NCBI RefSeq assembly: GCF_036108815.1
Contig: NZ_CP107985.1
Location: forward strand, 2,790,001-2,854,000
Direction: 5' to 3'
DNA from: Streptomyces sp. NBC_00353
Lineage (GTDB): Bacteria; Actinomycetota; Actinomycetes; Streptomycetales; Streptomycetaceae
DNA length: 64,000 bases
The notes beneath the pieces are model-generated. The model did no database searches, had not been told where the DNA came from, and was given only the letters and a program-made list of their open reading frames with translations. Below are positions 27,520 to 35,548 of this stretch, in pieces. The number at the start of each line of letters is the position of its first letter. Position 1 is the first letter of the stretch. The position numbers and the translations under genes are program-made.

Positions 27520-28197
27520 TCATCGCAACCTGCCCTGCCGGCCCTGATACATCCAGGCGATGACGTCGAACACACGCAGGACGCCGATGTCCTCACCGAT
27601 AGCCGCCTTGTCTCGGAGACGGACCAACTGATTGTGGAGGGCGCCGTTGTCCGCCCGCAGGGCCGCAGCCAGCGCGGCCCAGAAGGAGTGGTCCTTCTTC
27701 GGCCGCTCGAAGAGTTGCTTGATGCGGACGTCGTAGATGGGGATCAGGTGGGGACGCTTGCGGGCCAGCAATTTGCCTGCGACAACCGGGCCGCTGCCGT
27801 CGGGCTTGCTGGGGTGCTGCTTGCTGCCGGCCAGGCGTTCCCACAACTCCCACGCGGGTCCGCCCTCCGCTATAAGCGCATCGCTTCCAGGATTCTCCAA
27901 ACGTGCGTCACGAGGGATGAGCGACAGCAGGCGCGCCCAGTGCCCGTCGGGGTCGGTAAGCAAGTTAATTGCCCCGTGCGGCTCGAGGGAGACACTGAGC
28001 GTGGTGATGGCCACCAGGTCGTTGCTGTCGAAGCGGTCCGCGACGTGCTGGGCGTCCCCGCCCCCGCCTACGCGCTCAAAGTGCGCACCGGAATAGAACA
28101 GGTCACCGCGTGAGCGTCGTCGGGTGAAGTACTCGACCAGCAGGCGCACGCCCTTCTCCTCGTCCCAGTAGATCTCTGGGATCTTCAGTTCGATCAC
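27520..28197 (-). CDS. DUF6308-family protein
   Basis: GTG 28197 after a G-run gives a 225-residue soluble protein. Conserved-looking blocks are NDLVAITTLSV, VVAGKLLARKRPHLIPIYDVRI and LRVFDVIAWMYQG. I recognise this as the DUF6308 family, whose function is not established. The small helical C-terminal part resembles proteins that hold a DNA or tRNA substrate, but this is only an impression. Confidence 0.65.
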   Translation of the reverse strand: MIELKIPEIYWDEEKGVRLLVEYFTRRRSRGDLFYSGAHFERVGGGGDAQHVADRFDSNDLVAITTLSVSLEPHGAINLLTDPDGHWARLLSLIPRDARLENPGSDALIAEGGPAWELWERLAGSKQHPSKPDGSGPVVAGKLLARKRPHLIPIYDVRIKQLFERPKKDHSFWAALAAALRADNGALHNQLVRLRDKAAIGEDIGVLRVFDVIAWMYQGRQGRLR

Positions 28198-28315
28198 CGA
28201 GCAGCCCCCCAACTACCTTGCGACCACTGATGTGTCGGTGGACGGTACACCAGATGAAACCAGACGGCGGCTCAGACGGAAGTGGCAGCCAAAACGAGTA
28301 GGACGCGGGGCCAGC

Positions 28316-28488
28316 GCTGCAACAGCCGGTCACATGAGTGGGCGCAGACAGCTTCGAAGCGGAGCAACATAGCGCAGGATCGCCTGTTAGCCAAACCGGC
28401 GATCCCGCGGATCATTGATGGTCCACCGCCACTATCTGCCCGTACGTCGAAAGGGACCCTCAAGACGGCCATCAATTCAACGCGTCAC
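28316..28488 (+). repeat. Direct repeat copy B
   Basis: Second copy of the repeat at 19960-20143, same orientation. The hairpin left arm reads GGATCGCCTGTT here, one base different from the perfect arm of copy A. It marks the right side of the segment that carries SPARDA. Confidence 0.75.
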
Positions 28489-28656
28489 GCTGGGGTTGTT
28501 GCGGCACTTGGGCAATCTCACGGGGCCAGACTCCTGCGAGCGAATCGCAGACACTCCACCAGGATTGGGCACATGACCTACGTCATCTCCGCTTCTGAGA
28601 CCGCGTCCCACGGTACGAGGCGTCGGCCCGTGCCGTGGGACGCATCCAGCGGCCGG

Positions 28657-29967
28657 TTACGGGGTGAGCCGGTTTGGCCCGCGGAAGAGGAAGCTGGCCT
28701 CGCGGATGGACTCCAGGCCGAGCATCACCATCAGCACCCGTCCGAGGCCCATGCCCAGGCCGCCGTGCGGCGGGCACCCGTACCGGAACGCGTTCAGGTA
28801 GTCCTGCATCGGCTCGGGGCTCATGCCCTTCTCGGCGGCCTGCTTCAGCAGCACGTCGTAGCGGTGCTCGCGCTGCGCGCCGGTGGTGACCTCCAGCCCC
28901 TTCCACAGCATGTCGAAGCTCAGGGTCACGCTCGGGTCGTCGACCGGCCGCATGTGGTAAAAGGGCCGGATACTCACCGGATAGTGCGTGATGAACACGA
29001 ACTCGTGCCCCGTGGCCTCCTGGATATGGGCGCTGATGCTCCGCTCGCCCTCCGGGTCCAGGTCCTCCTTGATCCCCTCCGGGTCCCAGCCGCCCTTGCG
29101 CAGGATGTCGTGCGCCTCGGCCATGGTGATGCGGGGGAACGGCGTCTCGGGGACAGTGATCTCCACGCCGAACTGTTCCCGGACGGCCTCGCCGTGGGCG
29201 TCGGCGACCTTGGCGATCGCGTGGGCGAGCATCCGCTCCTCGAACACCATGACGTCCTCGACACCGTCGATCCACGCCAGCTCGACGTCGACGCCAGTGA
29301 ACTCGGTGGCGTGCCGGGAGGTGAACGACGGCTCGGCACGGAAAACGGGGCCGATCTCGAAGACCTTGTCGATCCCGGCCGCGATCGCCATCTGCTTGTA
29401 GAACTGGGGCGACTGCGCCAGGTAGGCGCTGCGGCCGAAGTAGCCGAGCTTGAAGACTTCAGCGCCGGACTCCGAGGCGGTGCCCATGAGCTTGGGGGTG
29501 TGCGTCTCGGTGGCGCCCTGCGCGTAGGCGTACCCGCGCATCCCCTGCTCCAGGGTGGTCTGCACGGCGAACATCAGCTGGGTGGCGGGACGGCGGCGCA
29601 CGTCCAGGAAGCGCCAGTCCAGCCGGTGCTCGATCCCGGTGTGCTCGTCGATCGGCAGCGGTGTGGCGGCCTGGTTCAGCACCTGGATCGTCTCAGGGAC
29701 GAGTTCGAGGCCGCCGAGCTTGACCTGGGCGGCGTCCACGACGCGGCCGGTGATCTTGACGGCGGACTCGGGGGTGAGGGCTTCGAGCTGGGCCTCCAGC
29801 GGCCCGCTGTCACGCCTGTGGGTGACTTGCACCAGACCGGTGCTGTCCCGTACGACGACGAACTGCATATTGCTCTGCAGGCGAAGGGTGTTTACCCATC
29901 CGCAGACGGTTACGGTACGGCCGACGTGTTCTCGCAGGTCGGAGACGTGTACGCGGCTTTGGATCAT
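28657..29967 (-). CDS. aspS2: Aspartate--tRNA ligase, archaeal/short type (AspS2-like)
   Basis: A 436-residue class II synthetase. The N-terminal OB-fold has REHVGRTVTVCGWVNTLR. Motif 2 is EIGPVFRAEPSFTSRH, followed by the AspRS-type TGVDVELAWID, and motif 3 is GGLGMGLGRVLMVMLGL. It lacks the bacterial GAD insertion, so it is of the shorter archaeal type, often non-discriminating for tRNA-Asp and tRNA-Asn. It is probably additional to the housekeeping enzyme. The start at ATG 29967 follows GGAGGA. Its leader carries a T-box. A duplicate may provide resistance to an AspRS inhibitor or serve stress growth; nothing nearby decides this. Confidence 0.88.
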   Translation of the reverse strand: MIQSRVHVSDLREHVGRTVTVCGWVNTLRLQSNMQFVVVRDSTGLVQVTHRRDSGPLEAQLEALTPESAVKITGRVVDAAQVKLGGLELVPETIQVLNQAATPLPIDEHTGIEHRLDWRFLDVRRRPATQLMFAVQTTLEQGMRGYAYAQGATETHTPKLMGTASESGAEVFKLGYFGRSAYLAQSPQFYKQMAIAAGIDKVFEIGPVFRAEPSFTSRHATEFTGVDVELAWIDGVEDVMVFEERMLAHAIAKVADAHGEAVREQFGVEITVPETPFPRITMAEAHDILRKGGWDPEGIKEDLDPEGERSISAHIQEATGHEFVFITHYPVSIRPFYHMRPVDDPSVTLSFDMLWKGLEVTTGAQREHRYDVLLKQAAEKGMSPEPMQDYLNAFRYGCPPHGGLGMGLGRVLMVMLGLESIREASFLFRGPNRLTP

Positions 29968-29984
29968 TGCGGTCCTCCGAAGGA

Positions 29985-30245
29985 CATCGTCATGATCCCT
30001 TGGGAGTGCGGGCGAGAAGGGCAACTCGCGGTACCACCGCACTTTCGCCGCCACCTGCCGGTGGCAGCCTCATTCGGGCCCGGTGACGGGGGCCGGCCGG
30101 CGGGGCATTGGGACACCCCGGGGCGCCGTTTCTCCCCGCGCTCGGGAGGGTCTTCACCTCGGGGTGCGAGACCGCCTTCACAGCTTCCGGCGGCTCTCTC
30201 GGCTCGCGAGATCCCTGGCTACTCGTCTCCGTCAACGCGTTGCCC
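29985..30245 (-). promoter_or_regulatory. T-box riboswitch leader of aspS2, specifier GAC (Asp)
   Basis: The 280 bases upstream of aspS2, read on the minus strand, have the T-box layout. Stem I has GAGACGAGTAG, then GAGAGAGCCG and GGAAGCTGTGAAGG (the AG bulge and distal loop), then GAAGACC in the specifier loop with GAC at 30152-30150. The T-box proper, GGTGGTACCGCG (30038-30027), pairs with the NCCA end of uncharged tRNA. It can pair with later sequence ending CCCGCAC. The Shine-Dalgarno GGAGGA also sits in a small hairpin (GTCC...GGAC). Uncharged tRNA-Asp should raise aspS2 expression. Whether control is at transcription or translation cannot be decided. Confidence 0.85.
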
Positions 30246-30660
30246 GGAAGGATATGGATCTCACGGGTGCCGCCGCAACCAAGAACTGCGAACCCCGCAA
30301 TGGGAACTGGCTCTGTCTCGGGGAAGTCCAGTGAGCATCCACCCCCAAAAGGAGCGGCACCGAAGATGCAGTGGATCTCGATCTATTTGACCACCGGCGT
30401 GATCTTTCCCGTCCACCGTCACAGCCGCGGAGCCCCGCGCTCACTGAGCAGAAACGTCAGAAGCGCCCTGGTCATCTTCGCCACCCCTCACGCCTCACCA
30501 AGAATCCCGTAAGGCGTGCGTCACGTGCGTCCCTCCGACACCCTCGCCGCAGCCGCCCGTCGCTGCACCGCACGGGCATAGGCCGCTGGCCTCGGAGCAT
30601 ACGCAACATAGCCTGCAGCGACTCCTGCGACCACGAATCCGATCAACCAACCACGACTCT
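30246..30660. other. Non-coding spacer upstream of the T-box
   Basis: No gene is supported. The left part should contain the promoter of the aspS2 leader (minus strand; CATATC near 30255 is a possible -10). The remainder precedes the hypothetical gene at 30661. Confidence 0.45.
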
Positions 30661-31308
30661 ATGGAGGCCAACCACCTGGGCCAGTACGCACCCCTGCGGT
30701 CACTCATGGGCAGAATCCGCAAGTTGGTTGACAAGACCATTCTTCTCCATGGCCGCGTGGACACCGCTTCTACGCTGGCGCTCATGCGCGAAGTCGAATA
30801 CCGGAGCAGTGGCGTTCCGCTGGAAGAATATGAACTCACCCGCAGGGACCACCGCTGTCAGAAGCAGAGCGAGGAGGTCAGCGAGTCGGTTCGGCGTCAG
30901 GTCGAGGAGGACAACGCCAAATGCCGGGCAGACCCGGCGAGGGCGGAGCGTCGCCGCCAGGCGTTCGAGAATGTCGCGAAGCTGATGCAGTCCTTCAAGA
31001 AGGCAGACCACGAGATCATGCGGTGGCGTGTCCGGTTGTACTGCGGCCACATCATCGAGACCGAGGCGCACTACACGTACACCGACCCCATCTCCTCCGG
31101 GTCATACGGCAGGCGATGCTCTGAGTGCGGGGAAGACCGGCAAACAATCGTGGCCTTCGAACCAATCGGACTGCGTTGCGAGCCACCGGAAGCAACAGAA
31201 CCTCCACCTCCGCCGCCCCCGAAGAAGCCGACACGAGCCGACCTCGAACGACGCGTTAAGACCCTGGAGAAGGAGAACGAACGCCTGCGCGCGAAGCTCA
31301 GTGGCTGA
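30661..31308 (+). CDS. Hypothetical protein with zinc-ribbon-like and coiled-coil parts
   Basis: A 215-residue protein. Residues 60-115 are a charged helix. Residues 125-165 hold LYCGHII...GSYGRRCSECGED, an incomplete C/H-x-n-CxxC zinc-ribbon-like pattern. A run of prolines (PPPPPPP) leads to a C-terminal leucine-zipper-like helix (LERRVKTLEKENERLRAKL). Its function is unknown. The start is weakly supported, and ATG 30706 is an alternative. Confidence 0.6.
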   Translation: MEANHLGQYAPLRSLMGRIRKLVDKTILLHGRVDTASTLALMREVEYRSSGVPLEEYELTRRDHRCQKQSEEVSESVRRQVEEDNAKCRADPARAERRRQAFENVAKLMQSFKKADHEIMRWRVRLYCGHIIETEAHYTYTDPISSGSYGRRCSECGEDRQTIVAFEPIGLRCEPPEATEPPPPPPPKKPTRADLERRVKTLEKENERLRAKLSG

Positions 31309-31606
31309 AAGTTGCGACCGAAGAGACCGGGCTGACTCGCCGGCAGCTCACGGAGGCCGAGCTGACGGCAACGGCGAAGATCGCCGCCCGCACGGGCACC
31401 CAGTTCGCCCGTACAGTGGCGGCTCATCGCTCCCTTCGGCAGAGACTCCACCGCGCACCGGTCAGTGTTGCGCGCCATCGCCGCGTAGACACGGTCGACT
31501 TCAGCCCCCGCTCGTTCGAGCGAATTGTTTCGAACCACCCGTCGCTGACAAACGGAACTGACAACATGCCGCGGTGGTACGTCAACCTCGAGTCGAAGGC
31601 GGGTCA
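31309..31606. other. Short spacer, possible gene scrap
   Basis: One open stretch reads TGLTRRQLTEAELTATAKIAART, which looks protein-like but has no clear start or family. Nothing else is seen. Confidence 0.35.
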
Positions 31607-33014
31607 TTGAAACGACGGGTCAATGAGCGGCAGCTCTCGGTGTTGCAGTGGGTGGGAGCCGGGTGCCCTGGCGGCGTCTGGGAGACCAGCTCCTACAAAG
31701 ACCACTTGCCAGGCACTGCAGAACCGGGGCCTGGTCACGATCTCCCGGAAGGGCGGGCAGTGGAGTGTCGCGCTGACAAGCGTCGGCCAGCACTATCTGG
31801 CGCACGGCACGTACCCTCTCCACGGTTCGCGCTCGCAGAAGACCCATGCCGCCACTCCGCAACCCCCGTCTAACCGCGCGCAGGAAACTCCGGCCTCCGT
31901 GCGAAAGCCAAGCTCTCCCCCGCAGCCTCGCGTGACGTTCACGGAGCAGCTGCTGCATGAGCTCGCGGAGGCGGGCGGCCGGATCGTCAAGAACGGAAGC
32001 GGGCCGGATTCCGTAAACTGGCCGTCCCGTATCGCCGCTGCTCGCAGGTCCGGAAGGATCCCGGAGACGAAGGAGCTGTATGGGGGCTGGTGCCGTGGCG
32101 GGTACGAGATCAAGCTCGTCGACATCCCCGCTTGGCGTCTTGCCGTCCTCGAACCCGTCCCCGTGCCCTCGCGGCTCGTGCGGCCGCATCCCGTGGTCCG
32201 GGCCATGCAGAACGAACGTCAGCCGCTGGGCCTGACCAAGCCTGTCCAAGGGCGTGCTCTCCGACTCATCCAGGCGCTGATCGCCGCCGCCGAGAACGAC
32301 GGACACTCCAGTTCGGCAGGACAGACTGGCTTCGCACCCCCGTCTCATCGCCGGCGCAGGGCATCTCCCCACTTCACCATCACCGCGCAGGGACAGACCG
32401 TGGGGTTCCTCGTCCTCCAGGAGCAGGACCGAACGGAGCACGTCGCCACCGAGAAGGAACTCACCGAGGCGAAGAAGTACTCCTGGGTCAGGATCCCCCG
32501 CTTCGACTACACCCCGTCCGAGCGTCTCCGCTTCGTCCTTAGCGGTGGCCAACCGCACCGGGCGAGCGAATGGGCCGACACTCTCGGACGCTCCCTCGAA
32601 GAGCAGCTCGCCGAGATCGCGCAGGAGGTCGCCCTCCGCGGCGAAGCCGCAGAACGCAGACGTCTCGACGAGATCGAAGCGGCACGCCAGAAGCGCGTCC
32701 GCTGGGAAGCTGCCATGGAGGGGGCTCGCGTCCGGTACGCGGAGGCGTACCGCGTCAGGCACCTCGAAGCCCAGGAGGCGGCATGGCGCTACGCCACCCG
32801 ACTGACCGAATATGTGAGCGCCGTGCGCACGCGAATCGAGGCCATGCCGCCGGGGAAGGCGAGAACCGAAGCCGAAGCATGGATCAGCTGGGCAGCGGAC
32901 ACCGTGGAGCGTCTCGACCCCCTGGAAACTCCGCCCCAGTTGCCCAACATCCCCGAGCCGCGAGCCGACGAACTGAAGCCCTTCCTCGGGCACTGGAGCC
33001 CCTACGGCCCCTGA
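31607..33014 (+). pseudogene. Hypothetical protein with one-base frameshift near its N-terminus
   Basis: TTG 31607 opens LKRRVNERQLSVLQWV...ETSSYK. An extra G at about 31699 shifts the frame. Removing it gives SYKTTCQALQNRGLVTISRKGG, a winged-helix-like start common in Streptomyces hypothetical proteins, and the frame then runs to 33014. The middle has PETKELYGGWCRGGYEIKLVDIPAW. The C-terminal 200 residues are a long charged helix (RGEAAERRRLDEIEAARQKR). An alternative ATG at 31623 would give a 463-residue product with a different first 25 residues, so some expression is possible. Confidence 0.6.
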
Positions 33015-33143
33015 CGCGCCACCCGCCCGACGGCCCTCCCAGCGTCACAGCCAATTGCAGCACGAGGCGTTCAGCAACGGCTACTTCACATCACCGTGAG
33101 ACCAGGCGCATAGCTGGACCCACGGTGACCGCACCACAGTTCA

Positions 33144-33869
33144 TCAGGGCCGGCAGGACGGCCGGACGCTGAGCAGCTCGGTCCGCAGCACGGGCGTGCC
33201 GTCGACAGGCTTCGGGTCCTGCGAAGTTGGCTCGATGCCGCCAGCAGCGATCTTGTCGAGCGTCTTCAGGCCGGCGGCACCGACAGTGCCGAACACCGTG
33301 TAGTTCGGTCGCAGCGCGGAGTTGCCGTAGACGACGAAGAACTGCGAACCGTTCGTGTTCGGCCCGGCGTTGGCCATCGCCAGCAAACCGCGCCCGTAAA
33401 GGCGACGGACGCCGGTCGGATCGCTCGGTGCCGGCGGCAGGTCCACCGGCAGCTCGTCCTTGTACTCGTACCCCGGCCCACCCTCGCCAGTGCCGGTCGG
33501 GTCGCCACACTGCAAGACCTTCAGCGTCGGATACGCCGTCAGCCGATGGCACACAGTACGGTCGTAGAACCGGTGCCGCGCCAGGTGCACGAAGCTCTGG
33601 ACCGTGCACGGCGCCTTCGCCCGGTCCAGACTCAGCGGGAGCGGTCCCTGGCTGGTCCGGACAGCCATATCGACCGTGCCGTGACTGGGGGTGTGCCGCG
33701 GGTCGGGCGGCAGCGGAACCGGCCGCGCCGCCGGCTCGTCCGGGGTCTGGGTGTACTGGCAAGGACCGTGCGTGGTTCGCGGCGGGGCATCGTAAGCGGA
33801 GGCGGTGGTGCTGCCCCCGGACACGACCAACGCTGCTGCCGCCAATGCGGTCATGAGAGTTCGGTTCAT
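33144..33869 (-). CDS. Secreted cyclophilin-type peptidyl-prolyl isomerase
   Basis: A 241-residue protein with a signal peptide (MNRTLMTALAAAALVVS...ASA). The cyclophilin core is visible as VDMAVRTSQGPLPLSLD, FVHLARHRFYDRTVCHRL, AMANAGPNTNGSQFFVVYG and YTVFGTVGAAGLKTLDKI. The enzyme interconverts cis and trans Xaa-Pro bonds, here outside the membrane. Two cysteines in CTVQ and CHRL, plus others, may form disulfides. Confidence 0.85.
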   Translation of the reverse strand: MNRTLMTALAAAALVVSGGSTTASAYDAPPRTTHGPCQYTQTPDEPAARPVPLPPDPRHTPSHGTVDMAVRTSQGPLPLSLDRAKAPCTVQSFVHLARHRFYDRTVCHRLTAYPTLKVLQCGDPTGTGEGGPGYEYKDELPVDLPPAPSDPTGVRRLYGRGLLAMANAGPNTNGSQFFVVYGNSALRPNYTVFGTVGAAGLKTLDKIAAGGIEPTSQDPKPVDGTPVLRTELLSVRPSCRP

Positions 33870-34178
33870 CCTGCACACCCTCCAAAAGATCGCCAGATTT
33901 CGGAGCGGTCGCAGCCTAAAGCGCGGCCCGGCGGGCGAGAACCCGCCCGCAAGCCATATCCGCCTCCCAGCCTTCGGCCCGCGGCCGCAGGCCACTTCGT
34001 TCGGATGCGGCACAGCGTCGGCTGGCCGATCAGGGCGTCCACCCGGTGCACGACGGATGCTCCCCGAACCCGGTCGAGCGGCCTCCCCAGTCCACGCAGA
34101 GGCCCCCACCGAACGCTGCCGTGCGCATGAGGTGATCTCACCGGGATGCCGCTGTCGAGACTGACGGTGCCGCTGCCG
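33870..34178. other. Intergenic, no gene recognised
   Basis: Upstream region of the cyclophilin gene and end of the next minus-strand gene. No gene or clear motif seen. Confidence 0.45.
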
Positions 34179-35351
34179 TCATCTCGGGTCACTCCGGGGG
34201 AAGGCGTCGCCGGTCGGCCAGCGTTCCGGCAGACCGAGAGCGGTGTGGACGGAGCGAATCGCGGGCTGGCGCTCGACCTGGATCCCAGCCAGTTGCGCGG
34301 TTGCCCAGGTAGGGAAGATGGGGGCAGGAAGCGAGGCGGGATCCGGGCTTTGCCAGAGAACGGGAGTGTTTTTCGTCCAGGTCCAGGGTGCTGGGTTGTT
34401 CACGATGAGCACCCCGCTGACACGGCTGTGGGCATGGTCGTAGGTGGCAGTCCAGTAGCCATCGGGCTTTCGGCTGAAGGTCGATCCGCTGTCGTAGGCG
34501 TACTCAACCGTACTCCCGTACAGCGCTCTCTCGATGTCCTCATCTTCGGGGAAATCGGCTGCATGGCCTACCGCCACGATGAATGGCAGCTCCAGGTCAC
34601 CATACCTCCCACCCTTGTGTGTGACGGCGTCGAGCACTCGCTCCGATCCGTCCTCGACCACCCATGCCGAGGGGTAGACGCCGATTGTCCTGCTGGATGG
34701 ATTGCCACGTTTGCCTGGGCTGCGGGGGATCGCTTGAAACGTGAGGCACCAGCCAGCCTCTTGCCAAGTGTGACTGGGAAGCGGCACCTTGTGCTCATGG
34801 TCGGCGATGACCTGGTCGGGGTCCAAGCTTGCAAGCCATCGCGTGAGCCCGGACTTCAGCCGTCTCTGCGGCGGCGTTGCCGTACCGGCGCTGTGGAGTT
34901 CGCACGATACGAAGAAGTTCGGACTCGGCAAGCGATCGATGGCATCGCTCAACTGCGGCGGGAGCGAGTAAGACCCAGCGTCGCGCTTCTGAGCCTTCCA
35001 GATCGCCTCGACGACGAACTGCTCGTTACCGCGCGTAACCAGGAAGTCGGGCTTATAGCCACCTGTTCCCGTTTGCCGCTCAACCTCCACGCTGCAACCG
35101 GAACCGAGCAACATCTCGTGCAGGTACAACTCCCACAGCGCAGAGTAGACGTTCGTGTCGGAGTTTCGGTCCCGCAGTCGGCTGAGCAGGCCGGGTTGAG
35201 CCTGGTCAGGGAAGCGCGCCCACCATTCGTTGATCACATCCCGAACCTGGTCCCAGAATGGACCGGCGACCCTCTCGAAGAACTCGGCCTGTGGCTCGCC
35301 CGCCCGCTTCGGCGCCGCATCCGTCCGATTCCGGCTCGCGTATACACCCAT
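34179..35351 (-). CDS. Hypothetical protein, possible PD-(D/E)xK nuclease
   Basis: About 390 residues from ATG 35351 (a TTG at 35426 would add 25). The N-terminal part has NVYSALWELYLHEMLLGSG followed by TGGYKPDFLV and QFVVEAIWKA. The order E ... KPDFLV ... VVEA resembles a PD-(D/E)xK nuclease core with A in place of the final K. The remaining 250 residues include LTRWLASLDPDQV and GVLIVNNPAPWTW. Base composition looks less GC-rich than the flanking genes, which suggests recent transfer. No established family is recognised. Confidence 0.6.
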   Translation of the reverse strand: MGVYASRNRTDAAPKRAGEPQAEFFERVAGPFWDQVRDVINEWWARFPDQAQPGLLSRLRDRNSDTNVYSALWELYLHEMLLGSGCSVEVERQTGTGGYKPDFLVTRGNEQFVVEAIWKAQKRDAGSYSLPPQLSDAIDRLPSPNFFVSCELHSAGTATPPQRRLKSGLTRWLASLDPDQVIADHEHKVPLPSHTWQEAGWCLTFQAIPRSPGKRGNPSSRTIGVYPSAWVVEDGSERVLDAVTHKGGRYGDLELPFIVAVGHAADFPEDEDIERALYGSTVEYAYDSGSTFSRKPDGYWTATYDHAHSRVSGVLIVNNPAPWTWTKNTPVLWQSPDPASLPAPIFPTWATAQLAGIQVERQPAIRSVHTALGLPERWPTGDAFPRSDPR

Positions 35352-35548
35352 GACAGACGATCGTAGGTCGCTCAGCGGGCCATTCTCATTCCATTTCCAC
35401 TGCGCCCCGACGACCGCAGGGCTCAACCGAGTCAGCCGTTCTCACCCCTTCCGGGCCCCTGTTGAAGTGGCCGACCCGAGGAGTGCCCACAGGCCGGTTT
35501 GGCCTCCACCGGGGGCACAGAGTCAGGCCCGTCCCGGCGAGGCAGCCG

